From: Bacteroidales bacterium | GTDB taxonomy: Bacteria > Bacteroidota > Bacteroidia > Bacteroidales > PUMT01 | Assembly: GCA_007132715.1 (NCBI GenBank) | Contig: SLOE01000132.1 | Location: 1 to 36,265 of the forward strand | Length of the DNA stretch: 36,265 nucleotides | Direction of reading: 5' to 3' | Shown here: positions 9,880 through 19,495 of the stretch, piece by piece | How positions within the stretch are numbered: position 1 is the stretch's first letter | How the letters are laid out: every line of letters begins with the position of its first letter | Notes under the pieces: model-generated | The model's input: the letters and a program-made list of their open reading frames with translations, nothing else | What the model was told of the DNA's origin: nothing | Databases searched by the model: none | Position numbers and translations under genes: made by a program

Positions 9880-9979
9880 CGTTCTGACTTGTTTGGGTCC
9901 CGGTTACTCATCCCTGGCTGTAAACCCGGCCGGGCAATAAGGGACCAGTTATTAAACTTTATGGTTTCACAGACTTTAT

Positions 9980-10011
9980 TTTGGCCTTTTGTCGTTTATT
10001 TTTTAGTTTAG
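9980..10011 (+). promoter_or_regulatory. Candidate promoter for the MG2/plug protein gene
   Basis: TTTG-N20-TAGTTTAG, one mismatch to TAnnTTTG. Confidence 0.35.
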
Positions 10012-10075
10012 GAACTTCATGGGATACAACAGCCAGGTAAAACCTGATTGTTGTTTATTGATAAACCGGACCTGT

Positions 10076-12472
10076 ATGAGAGCAGTTGTGACGATCATTT
10101 TAATCCTTGTTTTACGTTTGTTTTTCCCTTCACTTTCATTTGCAGAAGACCCCCTTTCGGAAAAGCCGGTTGTTGACAGTCTGGAATCCTATTCTGCATT
10201 TGTGAGTCCCCAGAAGGTATATCTTCATACCGACCGTTCCTCTTACAGGGCCGGACAAACAATATGGTTCAGGGCATACCTTCTTGACGGGATAACCAAT
10301 GTCCCGGTAAAAGAGATGAATAACCTGTTTGTTGACCTGATTGATTCGCGGGGGGAATCTGTGGCGGTCAGAATGCTGCTTTCCTCTGAGGGCGGAGCTC
10401 ATGGCGATATTGTGCTTAGTTCAAATCTGCCTGACGGCAACTACATTCTCAGGGCATATACAACGTGGATGAGGAATTTTGGAGAGGAGTACTATTTCAC
10501 AAGGCATCTTTACATAAGGAATACCGCTTACGAGAATAGGATCGGGCGGGTTGACGTTTTAAGGAACAGGCTTTTTAACAGGAAGATTGACAGGATGAGC
10601 GGTAATTATGAGATTGCATTCTTCCCTGAAGGCGGCAATCTTGTGGCCGGTGCTGTCAACCGTGTTGCCTTTAAAGTAGCAGATAAGCTGGGCAGGGGGC
10701 AGGATGCGGAAGGGGAGGTAATTGACCGCAACGGAAATGTGGTTGCCAGGCTTAAAACAGACATTGCAGGAATTGGGATCTTTGACATTGAACCCGATGC
10801 CGGTAATCAATACAGGGCGCTCATTTCAGTGAACGGAGGCAGGCAGGAACGGTTCAACCTGCCGCAGGCGAGGGAGCAGGGATATGCTTTACGGATCGAC
10901 CAGGATGAGGAAAATATTAAGGTAAGGCTTACAGCAGCAGCTGGTGCAGGGGTAAACCCTGATGACCGGCAGGAGGTGGTCATTGTCGGACATACAAGAG
11001 GCAAAGTCCATTTTGCCGGTGCGTACAGGGCCGGTGATGGTATCCTTGAGGTTGATATTGACAGGGAGCTCTTCCCGTCGGGAATTGCTCACTTCACGGT
11101 CTTTACCGGCGATTATATTCCTGTTGCCGAAAGGCTTGTATTTATAGACAGAAAAGATATTCTCAGGTTCTCTGCAACGATCGACACCGTAGACCTGTTT
11201 GAAAGGGATTACATAACCTTCAGTCTTGATGTGACAGACAGCCATGGAAATCCTGTAAGCGGGACCTTTTCCCTGGCAGCTGTTACCGGCAAGCCAGACC
11301 GGGAAAGCCATTCACCGGGTATCCTGTCATACGTGCTCTTCAGCTCCGATCTGGGTGGGATGGTAGAACATCCTGATCTTTACATCGAGAAAGGAGAGGA
11401 AGGTATGCTTACAGCCGATCATTTGCTTCTTACCTATGGGTGGAGGAGGTTCAGATGGGAGGACGTTCTGGCAGGAAATATGCCCCGGATAAATTATTCC
11501 GGTCAACCCGGACTGAGTATTGCGGGACGGGTAAAAGATCCGGCAACTGATAATCCAATTCAGGACCATCCGCTTCAGTTGACAGTCAAAAGCGGTTATG
11601 ATGATGAATATATAATCACAACAAATGACCGCGGATATTTTGCCTTCCCGAATATGTATTATGAGGGTGAGGTAAGGATGGAATTGAAGGGCAGGAGAAT
11701 TGCGAGCAACTATCCTCCTGAAATTGAGCTGAGTATAAGTGAGCCCTGGGGTTATGACACAGATCCCGGTATCCATACCAGGAAACGCGCGGTAACAAGC
11801 CGTGGGGAGGATTGGCGGAGGGACCGGAGCAGGTCTGGACCAACATATGCGACTGCACCCGGACGCATTGCAGTGGCACATGAATACGGAAGGCCTGACC
11901 AGACAATCTTTATTGACCATGATGACATGATCGAGCACAACCTGCTTGAGGTTCTGAAAAACAGGGCTGTAGGTCTGATTGTTGAGGGGGATTATGTGAG
12001 GCTGCATGGTCTGACAAGTGTCTACGGGAGGACCGAGGTAGAGTATATGATCAACGGCCGGTTTGTTGACCGGAGCTGGTTTGTCAGCACCCCGATAAGG
12101 GATGTTGAAAGGATCGAGATATTCAGACATTCCAGCACCGTGGCATTCGGATCGCGGGGCGGTTCGGGGGTTGTTATCGCTTATATAAAGGAACCCGGGT
12201 ATACCGGACTTGTTGATGTGATGCATCTGATGGTCCAGGGGTACCATGAGGTTCGTGATTTTTATACTGATATGGTTTCCTATGAGGGAATTCCCGGCGA
12301 TCCCGACCAGGAGAGGATCATTTACTGGGAGCCCAATCTGTTGACCGGCCAAGATGGTACGGTCAATTTCTTTATGCCGGTTGACAAGGAATCCGGGCGG
12401 CTGGATGTGACGATACAGGGAGCAGGGTTTAACGGTTCGCTCGGATACACCAGGATGGTTATTGAGAAGTAA
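10076..12472 (+). CDS. MG2-domain protein with C-terminal TonB-receptor plug-like domain
   Basis: Start at the ATG at 10076 (MRAVVTIILILVLRLFFPSLSFAED signal). VYLHTDRSSYRAGQTIWFRAYLLDG is MG2-like; VEYMINGRFVDRSWFVSTPIRDVERIEIFRHSSTVAFGSRGGSGVVIAYIK is plug-like. Confidence 0.85.
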   Translation: MRAVVTIILILVLRLFFPSLSFAEDPLSEKPVVDSLESYSAFVSPQKVYLHTDRSSYRAGQTIWFRAYLLDGITNVPVKEMNNLFVDLIDSRGESVAVRMLLSSEGGAHGDIVLSSNLPDGNYILRAYTTWMRNFGEEYYFTRHLYIRNTAYENRIGRVDVLRNRLFNRKIDRMSGNYEIAFFPEGGNLVAGAVNRVAFKVADKLGRGQDAEGEVIDRNGNVVARLKTDIAGIGIFDIEPDAGNQYRALISVNGGRQERFNLPQAREQGYALRIDQDEENIKVRLTAAAGAGVNPDDRQEVVIVGHTRGKVHFAGAYRAGDGILEVDIDRELFPSGIAHFTVFTGDYIPVAERLVFIDRKDILRFSATIDTVDLFERDYITFSLDVTDSHGNPVSGTFSLAAVTGKPDRESHSPGILSYVLFSSDLGGMVEHPDLYIEKGEEGMLTADHLLLTYGWRRFRWEDVLAGNMPRINYSGQPGLSIAGRVKDPATDNPIQDHPLQLTVKSGYDDEYIITTNDRGYFAFPNMYYEGEVRMELKGRRIASNYPPEIELSISEPWGYDTDPGIHTRKRAVTSRGEDWRRDRSRSGPTYATAPGRIAVAHEYGRPDQTIFIDHDDMIEHNLLEVLKNRAVGLIVEGDYVRLHGLTSVYGRTEVEYMINGRFVDRSWFVSTPIRDVERIEIFRHSSTVAFGSRGGSGVVIAYIKEPGYTGLVDVMHLMVQGYHEVRDFYTDMVSYEGIPGDPDQERIIYWEPNLLTGQDGTVNFFMPVDKESGRLDVTIQGAGFNGSLGYTRMVIEK

Positions 12473-12482
12473 TACATTCCAC

Positions 12483-12494
12483 AACAAATTTGTT
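12483..12494. promoter_or_regulatory. 12-bp perfect palindrome directly abutting a start codon
   Basis: AACAAATTTGTT at 12483-12494, followed directly by ATG at 12495. Confidence 0.4.
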
Positions 12495-12620
12495 ATGAAA
12501 AAGCTGGCTATCTTTTATTTTTCTCTGCCGGCAGTGACTGCCTTAGTCCTCGCTGCCTGCAATGCCGGTAATGATGTTCAGGGTGATAAATCTTGGAAAC
12601 CTCTAAAAAACCAATTATGA
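12495..12620 (+). CDS. 41-aa micro-lipoprotein ORF overlapping the GH10 start
   Basis: Own translation: MKKLAIFYFSLPAVTALVLAACNAGNDVQGDKSWKPLKNQL*. Has an SPII signal with LAAC lipobox. Its stop overlaps the GH10 internal ATG at 12617 (ATGA). Confidence 0.5.
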   Translation: MKKLAIFYFSLPAVTALVLAACNAGNDVQGDKSWKPLKNQL

Positions 12621-13846
12621 ATTTGATTTCTTTGGCTATGCTGGCGCTATGTTCAACAGTGGCTTCAACTAATGATCCGGAGCTCGACAAGGCTGTCGAA
12701 ATGCACCGTAAGGGTGTCATAACCATTTTTGCCGAGCCTGAGGCAGATGTAAGTGTTGAACAGATCAGACACGAGTTCTGGTTCGGTGCTGCAATTGCCA
12801 ACTCTCCATTTAACGGTTCACTTTCCGAATATGATCTGAACCAATACAAAGAGAAGTTCCTGGAGAATTTCAACTCGGCGGTAACTGAGAATGCGGTTAA
12901 GTGGCATGATATGGAGAGACGCAGAGGGCAGGTAAACTATTCTGTTGTCGATGCAATGCTTGAATGGACCGAGGAGAATGACCTTCCGCTCAGGGCACAT
13001 AACCTTTTCTGGGGTATCCCCAGGTTTGTGCAGCAGTGGTTAAAAGATCTTCCTGATGATGAACTGGAAGAGGAAATCAAAAACCGTGCTTTTACAATTG
13101 CTTCACGTTACAAGGGGCGATTCGCAGAATATGATCTGAACAACGAGATGATACACGGAAACTATTACGAAGACAGGCTGGGGCCCGATATTACCAGAAA
13201 GATGGCAGAATGGGCAAGGTTGGGTGATCCTGACATCAGGCTTTACCTGAATGATTATGATATTCTGACAGGGTTTAAGCTGAATGAATATCTGGCCCAT
13301 ATACGCCTGTTGCTTGACCAGGGTGTGCCGATTGACGGGATCGGGGTACAGGGACATCTTCACGCCGCATCTTTTGATCGGAATGAACTAAGCAGGGCGC
13401 TTGACTCACTGGCACAATTCGGACTGCCCGTTGTAGTTACCGAGTTCAATATGCCTGGACAGAGATCGAAGTTTCACTATGACCGGACTTTGCAAATGAC
13501 TGAAGAAGAAGAGGAAATTAAGGCAAAAGACCTGGTTGACTATTTCAGGATATGTTTTGCCCACCCCTCTGTCAAGGGCATCCTCTTATGGGGATTCTGG
13601 GAAGGGGCAAACTGGATTCCTGCTTCATCCCTCTATAAAAGGGACTGGACACCGACCCCTGCCTTACAGGCATACCGGGAACTGGTTTATCATGAATGGT
13701 GGACCAGGGAAGAGAGCAAAACATGCGGTAACGGAGAGTATTCAGTGCCAGCTTTTTTCGGCCGGTACAAGATTACGGCTAACGGAGTTACCCGGGAAGT
13801 GGACCTGACCAGTGAAACGGGTAAGGTAGTTATAGATTTGCGGTAA
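12593..13846 (+). CDS. Endo-1,4-beta-xylanase (GH10)
   Basis: Secretory signal METSKKPIMNLISLAMLALCSTVAS; FNSAVTENAVKWHDMERRRGQVNY; YDLNNEM acid/base region; VVVTEFNM nucleophile region; LLWGFWEGANWIP. Start could be 12593 or 12617. Confidence 0.9.
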   Translation: METSKKPIMNLISLAMLALCSTVASTNDPELDKAVEMHRKGVITIFAEPEADVSVEQIRHEFWFGAAIANSPFNGSLSEYDLNQYKEKFLENFNSAVTENAVKWHDMERRRGQVNYSVVDAMLEWTEENDLPLRAHNLFWGIPRFVQQWLKDLPDDELEEEIKNRAFTIASRYKGRFAEYDLNNEMIHGNYYEDRLGPDITRKMAEWARLGDPDIRLYLNDYDILTGFKLNEYLAHIRLLLDQGVPIDGIGVQGHLHAASFDRNELSRALDSLAQFGLPVVVTEFNMPGQRSKFHYDRTLQMTEEEEEIKAKDLVDYFRICFAHPSVKGILLWGFWEGANWIPASSLYKRDWTPTPALQAYRELVYHEWWTREESKTCGNGEYSVPAFFGRYKITANGVTREVDLTSETGKVVIDLR

Positions 13847-13915
13847 GATCGAAAGGGCAGTTTTCCTCATCTGCTAAAGTTTCTGTTCCGGACAGTTCTC
13901 CGCAACAGGTCTTTG

Positions 13916-16216
13916 TCAATTCTTAACGAAAACAGATGATCCTGTTGTCATGTTTTTACCGGACCATGTAATGATGTATGCTCCTCTGGAAAGGTTACTG
14001 ATATCTATTGCCAGTATGCCATATGCATCTTTTATCGTACTTATTTTAGTTCCTGTAACTGAATAAATGGCGATGTCTACTCCTGTCAGTTCTGTCAGAT
14101 CAATAGACAACGTTTCCGATGCAGGGTTTGGATATATCTTAATCTGGTTGATCGGGATCTCTGATATATTCAGTCCTGTGGCAACATCTACCGTGAAAAT
14201 CAATGTGTCTGTTGCCAGGTATTCTCCCGGGCCGGAGGTATCAGTCGATAAATAATAGCAAAGAATGTAATCACCTGCGTCGAGTGTTCCCAGCTCCAGT
14301 GTGTCGGCAGAGCTGAATAATTCATTCCTGTTCCCGGTGGTGTAGATGGTGTGGACATGTATAGTGTCTTCACTGATATGTACGTTGTAGTCCGTTAGCC
14401 TGCTATCAACGGCATTAAACGATACATGTGTTAACAGCATAACCGTATCACCCGCTACCGGTGCTGCAGGAATTATCTCCATACTGTCTGTTTCGGCTGA
14501 CCTTGTGAAACCTTCGCCGGCATAAACCTCAAAGGCTCTTACGCGGGTGGCTCCTGCTATTGTGTCGCCGGTAACCTCAAGTCGCAGGTACCTTGCAGAA
14601 TCATCAAGACGGGTCTCGATCCACTGGCTTGAATAGCAGTCTTCCTTATCAATCAGGGTTTTCCATTCTTCCGAGGTCTCTTTCCGTGTTTTGACTGTAT
14701 AGTGATTGCTGATCCATTCACCTTCTTCTTCACCAAAGATCCTGATCAGTGAGACCCGGAACAGTTTACCCAGATCCCATTCCGCCCAGAATGAACCTAT
14801 GTCACCGGCTCCGGGCGAATTGGAAGGATCGCCTGATACATCTCCGTCCCACAGGCCCTGAGGCGGACTGCCCGGATCGAAATTCCCGCTGTGGTCTGAT
14901 ATTGTGTGTCCGTTGGCCAGGTTTACGTTCTCACCTGACAGGATAGTGACAGAGGTCTGCAGGGATCTTATTTCGCCGGACTGATCTTTGGCTTCTATGG
15001 TCAGTTCATGGATCCCTTCCTCTTCAGGAAAGCCGGTCAGTTTACCTTCACGCGAAAGGTCCATGCCTGAAGGAAGAGAATTGTCTGCCGCATACCACCG
15101 GTAAGGGGGTAACCCACCTGATGCTGCATTGATAGCGGCATTGTAACGAAGTCCCCTGTACCCGTCAGGCAGGGAGATTGAATCAAATATAAACTCAGGC
15201 TTTTCCCTTCTGACCTCGCCTATTCTTTCATGTGCCATGACAAAACCGTCAAACTGGGCATATGAATCTGTCCTTGGTGCCCAATCGGAGGTACTGCCAC
15301 CATGAAATGTCGAGAAATAAACTCCGCCAATTCGCCCGTAATTATTTTCAACATCCCAGAAGCGCATATCGTCTATATCAAGCCTTTTTTCTCCGTCTAT
15401 CCATACTGTCAGTTTACCGTCATCATGTCCAGGGGTGCCCACATTGACATACTGTTCAATGCAGTGCCACTTGCCCGGTTCTGCGGCAAAATCACAGTCA
15501 ATGTTCTGACCCCACTGAACTCCGCCCCATTTCCCATTCTCGCTTGGGGGAACATATGCATAGACCATTAAAGTACCTTGACTGCGCCACATAAACCTCA
15601 GGGTCCAGCCATTTGTGCCATCCGGCTGATCACCTCCTGAACGGGACCATGAGTTGCCGCCACCCATTAATCCGGGTAGTTTGCCTCCCCGCCTGAAATC
15701 AAAACCTTCTTCAAATTTTACGTAATAACGCAGGTAAAGCTCCTGGTAATAACCCTCTGTGAGCCCTTCCATATTTGTAAGAACCATTGGAAATTGTCCC
15801 CCCGTCTCACCCGGACCCACGCCTCCTTCCGGGTAGCTTACCCGCAAGGATTTTTCACCAATAAAATGATTGTCTGTCACATGGTTGGCAGGACCCCTGT
15901 TGACCCATGGAATCCCCCACCTGTTTCTCCACTGCGTATTGTTGTAACCTTCTTCAAACCCTCCGTAGAAGATGACATCCTGCCTGTGGAGCAGGCTGTC
16001 TTCTATGGTGGCAATATCACCAGCACGCTCAAAAACAGAAAGGTAGAAAGTTCCCTCAAGAGTGTCGGAACCATCGGTTAAGAGTTCCTGCAGCTTTGTT
16101 TTGGTCTTGCCTTCAGGAAAAATGGCGGCATCTGTTTTTACCATGCTGATGCAAAGCATGCACAAAGCTAAAGCGGCAGTTTCAAAACGTGCACGGGACA
16201 AGGCAGAGTGTGTCAT
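13916..16216 (-). CDS. Modular secreted protein: PL14-like domain, putative Ig (He_PIG-like), F5/8-type-C-like domain, T9SS type-A C-terminal sorting domain
   Basis: Start reassigned to 16216 (MTHSALSRARFETAALALCMLCISMVKTDA signal). KLPGLMGGGNSWSRSGGDQPDGTNGWTLRFMWRSQGTLMVYAY is PL14-like. Ends IKIYPNPASETLSIDLTELTGVDIAIYSVTGTKIS...GAYIITWSG (T9SS). Confidence 0.8.
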   Translation of the reverse strand: MTHSALSRARFETAALALCMLCISMVKTDAAIFPEGKTKTKLQELLTDGSDTLEGTFYLSVFERAGDIATIEDSLLHRQDVIFYGGFEEGYNNTQWRNRWGIPWVNRGPANHVTDNHFIGEKSLRVSYPEGGVGPGETGGQFPMVLTNMEGLTEGYYQELYLRYYVKFEEGFDFRRGGKLPGLMGGGNSWSRSGGDQPDGTNGWTLRFMWRSQGTLMVYAYVPPSENGKWGGVQWGQNIDCDFAAEPGKWHCIEQYVNVGTPGHDDGKLTVWIDGEKRLDIDDMRFWDVENNYGRIGGVYFSTFHGGSTSDWAPRTDSYAQFDGFVMAHERIGEVRREKPEFIFDSISLPDGYRGLRYNAAINAASGGLPPYRWYAADNSLPSGMDLSREGKLTGFPEEEGIHELTIEAKDQSGEIRSLQTSVTILSGENVNLANGHTISDHSGNFDPGSPPQGLWDGDVSGDPSNSPGAGDIGSFWAEWDLGKLFRVSLIRIFGEEEGEWISNHYTVKTRKETSEEWKTLIDKEDCYSSQWIETRLDDSARYLRLEVTGDTIAGATRVRAFEVYAGEGFTRSAETDSMEIIPAAPVAGDTVMLLTHVSFNAVDSRLTDYNVHISEDTIHVHTIYTTGNRNELFSSADTLELGTLDAGDYILCYYLSTDTSGPGEYLATDTLIFTVDVATGLNISEIPINQIKIYPNPASETLSIDLTELTGVDIAIYSVTGTKISTIKDAYGILAIDISNLSRGAYIITWSGKNMTTGSSVFVKN

Positions 16217-16290
16217 CTTTTGAATATATTTCTGGCGGTAATGCGGGTAGCCTTTTTGCGAAATGTCAGGAAGTCTGATATGGTCAGGTG

Positions 16291-16321
16291 CAAAATTATG
16301 ATTATGGAGCTTAAATCCAAA
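16291..16321 (-). promoter_or_regulatory. Bacteroidota-type promoter for the PL14-like gene
   Basis: On the minus strand TTTG-N19-TAATTTTG matches the consensus exactly, about 75 nt upstream of the ATG at 16216. Confidence 0.7.
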
Positions 16322-16484
16322 TTCCCCGGTTTGAATTATTTTGTTAACTTGGGGCAGGATAAGAACAGGGAAGGTTACCGGCTCTTTTACCTGGAATGCT
16401 GCAAGGTAATTAATTTGAAATTCAGCGATTGTCATAAGCCGGTTTGTTGGTTTGCAAATTTTTCTCATACTTAAAACTACTGTT

Positions 16485-17285
16485 ATGCAAAAGATTAATT
16501 GTTTTATAGTACTAACTCTTTTTTTGTTGCTTTCCGGCAGGGGTGTTGCCCAGCCTGACAACAGATTTCGCCAGCCTCACAGCGTGAACCAGTTTGAAGT
16601 TCTTGTTTACACTAGTCCGGATCGCTGGCACAACCTCTCCGAACCGGTTGCACTGCTTGAATTCCAGGAGATGGCACAGAGGCATGCTTTCGGACTGACA
16701 TGGACCACGGTGAACGGCATGTTCAATGACAGGGCGCTTGAACAGTTTGATGTAATAGTTTTTCTCCATTCCACCACCAGGGATTTTAACGATGAGCAAC
16801 TTGAAAGTTTCAGGAAGTTTATCCGCAATGGCGGCGGGTTTGTCGGCATCCACGGGGCTTCTGCAATGACCACCGAGTGTGACTGGTACCGGCAACTTGT
16901 TGGACGCGTTTTTACCTATCATCCAGAGGAACAGACTGCTGTGATGCATGTCGCGGACAAAAACCATCCGTCCACCATGCATCTGCCTGACAGGTGGCTG
17001 TGGACTGACGAATGGTATGCATTTGGCCCGGAGCTGACTCCCGGTCTTAATTACCTTCTTACAGTAGATGAATCGACATATGATCCCCGCAGGACCTGGG
17101 GTGATGATACAAGAACAGCTTACATGGGTGATTTCCATCCAATAGCCTGGTACCATGAATTTGATGGGGGTAGGTCTTTTCAGACCTCTTTGGGGCATAT
17201 GCCTTCGCTCTACAGGGACAGCAGGTTCCTTGACCATATATACGGTGGTATTTTCTGGGCAGCAACCGGTTTGGGTGTATATTAA
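16485..17285 (+). CDS. ThuA-like (class I glutamine amidotransferase-like) domain protein, secreted
   Basis: Signal MQKINCFIVLTLFLLLSGRGVAQ; FDVIVFLHSTTRDFNDEQLESFRKFIRNGGGFVGIHGAS and AWYHEFDGGRSFQTSLGH are ThuA-like. Confidence 0.9.
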   Translation: MQKINCFIVLTLFLLLSGRGVAQPDNRFRQPHSVNQFEVLVYTSPDRWHNLSEPVALLEFQEMAQRHAFGLTWTTVNGMFNDRALEQFDVIVFLHSTTRDFNDEQLESFRKFIRNGGGFVGIHGASAMTTECDWYRQLVGRVFTYHPEEQTAVMHVADKNHPSTMHLPDRWLWTDEWYAFGPELTPGLNYLLTVDESTYDPRRTWGDDTRTAYMGDFHPIAWYHEFDGGRSFQTSLGHMPSLYRDSRFLDHIYGGIFWAATGLGVY

Positions 17286-17319
17286 CATAATGATATTGAT
17301 ATTGAAAAAATTAAAATTT

Positions 17320-18651
17320 ATGAAAAACAGCAGCAGAAGATCATTCCTTAAGAAATCGGCAATAGCAATGGCGGGAGCCGGATTATACTCGTCAATGCCT
17401 CATGATCTCTATGGATCATCCACACCGGCTGGCCGCATCAACGTGGGTGTAATAGGTGTTAACTGGTTTGGTACCGTTAATATGCAGTACCTGCTCAGGG
17501 CCGATCCAGGGGTGCATTGTACCGCCATGTGTGATGTTGACCAGGTCAGGCTGAGGGAACAGACCGCCGTCCTTGAAAAAGAGTTTCCGTCACGGGCCGG
17601 CAATATTAAGCTATACCATGATTTTCGCCGGTTTCTTGATGATAAAGATATAGACGCTGTTATTATTGCCACTCCCGACCACTGGCATGCAATAATGTTT
17701 GCGGAGGCATGCCTTGCAGGCAAAGCAATCTATATCGAGAAGCCTACCGGGTACAGCGTTGCAGAATGCCGGAAAATGGTGGAACTGCAGCGGAAATACC
17801 AGACTGTTGTTACCACAGGGCTTTGGCATATCAGCCTTGATTACTTTCTCGAAGCATTCGATATTTTACGTACCGGCATATTGGGAGATGTATTCAAGGT
17901 GCATTGCTGGATATCGGGGACCACAGACCCGGTCATTTATGATCCTGCATCACAGCCTGTTCCTGAGACCCTTGATTACAAAATGTGGTTGGGGCCTGCA
18001 CCCTACCGGCCCTATAACAGTAACAGGCTGCACCGTCAATGGAGGAATTACTGGGATTATGGAGGAGGGCAGCAGACAGACTGGGTGCATTACCTCGATT
18101 CGGGGTTTGACGGATTGCTTGCACTGGGGCATAAAAGGGCCTACCCCAAATCGGTTTACTCTACAGGATACAGGCATCCGGAAACAATGACCGAAACCCC
18201 GCGTGTGCAGACCTCAGTGTTCCAGTTTGATGATTACCATGTGGTATGGGAACAGCAGGTTGCCGGCCTGTATAACAGGGGAGACGGGGTTGCCTGGATC
18301 GGAAGTAACGGAACCCTGATTTGTAACCGTACAGGCTGGGAGATCATTCCGCAGAATGACAGGGGAGGTAAGCCCCTGATTGAGGCACGGAGAAGATCCG
18401 GCCCGTATGGTGACCAGCATAAACATATGATCAACTGGATGGATTGTATAAGAAATAACAACCCGAATACCAACGGTACGATCGAAAAGGGTTGCTATGC
18501 CACCGAACTGGCCTGTATTGCAAATATTTCCCACAGGACAGGAGGGAAAAGCCTCGAGTATATGCCGGATGAGATGAAGTTCAAAAATAACCGTGAGGCT
18601 GACTCCTATATTATGCCTGAATATCATCATAACTGGGAATTGAAAACCTGA
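17320..18651 (+). CDS. Gfo/Idh/MocA family oxidoreductase with twin-arginine signal
   Basis: Start at 17320: MKNSSRRSFLKKSAIAMAGAG. Rossmann INVGVIGVNWFGTVNMQYL; ATPDHWHAIMFAEACLAGKAIYIEKPTGYSVAEC. Confidence 0.92.
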   Translation: MKNSSRRSFLKKSAIAMAGAGLYSSMPHDLYGSSTPAGRINVGVIGVNWFGTVNMQYLLRADPGVHCTAMCDVDQVRLREQTAVLEKEFPSRAGNIKLYHDFRRFLDDKDIDAVIIATPDHWHAIMFAEACLAGKAIYIEKPTGYSVAECRKMVELQRKYQTVVTTGLWHISLDYFLEAFDILRTGILGDVFKVHCWISGTTDPVIYDPASQPVPETLDYKMWLGPAPYRPYNSNRLHRQWRNYWDYGGGQQTDWVHYLDSGFDGLLALGHKRAYPKSVYSTGYRHPETMTETPRVQTSVFQFDDYHVVWEQQVAGLYNRGDGVAWIGSNGTLICNRTGWEIIPQNDRGGKPLIEARRRSGPYGDQHKHMINWMDCIRNNNPNTNGTIEKGCYATELACIANISHRTGGKSLEYMPDEMKFKNNREADSYIMPEYHHNWELKT

Positions 18652-18803
18652 TTGCCGGATCAAATTTTTACCCGGTTCCGGAAAACATTGCCGGATACCT
18701 GTTTTGCGACGGATCTTTTGAATTTTGGTTTCTGCTTTGAAATAAAATTGGTAACTTGGTGCGGAATAATAGTACAATTCTGTAATAAACATATTGCTTA
18801 ATA

Positions 18804-19463
18804 ATGGAACAAACAGAAATGGAGTTCACGCACCAGGGCGAAAAACTGGCAGCAAGGCATCCATTTTTCGGACCGGCGAACTCAAAAACATTACTTGAAA
18901 GCATTAAGCATGATAAATACTCCGAACCTGCCTTCCCCGAGCTGGCCTCATTTATCCACCGGTACTATGGCGAGGAAGGCCACAGGGCCAGGGAAATCAG
19001 GGAGATAATGACCGCAAAGTATTTTGTCGGGTTTACAGCGGTACTTTACATGCCGGGGAAAAAGGAGGTGTACTTTATTGACAGACCCGTCTTTCACTGG
19101 GATGCCGTTGTTGATACCGACAACCTGCTGTTGAGGCTTAAACTTGGAAAGGCAAGGGCCAGCGTCCCTTTTGACAAGGTTGAGACAGGGTCGGTACCCT
19201 TTGATAAGATTCCGAAAAATCCTTTCTTCAGGGCTGTAAGCGGAGGTGAGGAGGGTGCTGAGAAACTTGCCGAGATTGCTTCGATGCACACTGATAAGAA
19301 GGGCCACATATTTGTCCCCGACATCTCATACTTTACAAGCCCCCAGGCAAGAATTGCCCTGCTCTATTCATACGATAAGGGCAGGAGCCTTACTGTAAGC
19401 CTGAACGGTTCGGGATACAGTATCAACAGTTACACTTTTGGTTTGATCAGCGGAAGGGATTGA
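18804..19463 (+). CDS. Hypothetical protein (219 aa), no family recognised
   Basis: Standalone ORF with own start; not convincingly overlapped by a better ORF. Confidence 0.7.
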   Translation: MEQTEMEFTHQGEKLAARHPFFGPANSKTLLESIKHDKYSEPAFPELASFIHRYYGEEGHRAREIREIMTAKYFVGFTAVLYMPGKKEVYFIDRPVFHWDAVVDTDNLLLRLKLGKARASVPFDKVETGSVPFDKIPKNPFFRAVSGGEEGAEKLAEIASMHTDKKGHIFVPDISYFTSPQARIALLYSYDKGRSLTVSLNGSGYSINSYTFGLISGRD

Positions 19464-19495
19464 GCAGACAGGAAACCCTGCCATAATTTACATCA

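Noticed and set aside
11327-12487. 386-aa minus-strand ORF antisense to the MG2/plug gene
   Set aside because: Shadow ORF of a GC-rich coding strand; no recognisable motifs, and the plus-strand protein is well supported.
16217-16561. N-terminal extension of the PL14-like ORF
   Set aside because: It would cover a consensus promoter and overlap the divergent ThuA gene; the signal peptide begins at 16216.
16512-17288. 258-aa minus-strand ORF antisense to ThuA
   Set aside because: Shadow ORF; ThuA motifs and signal peptide on the plus strand are clear.
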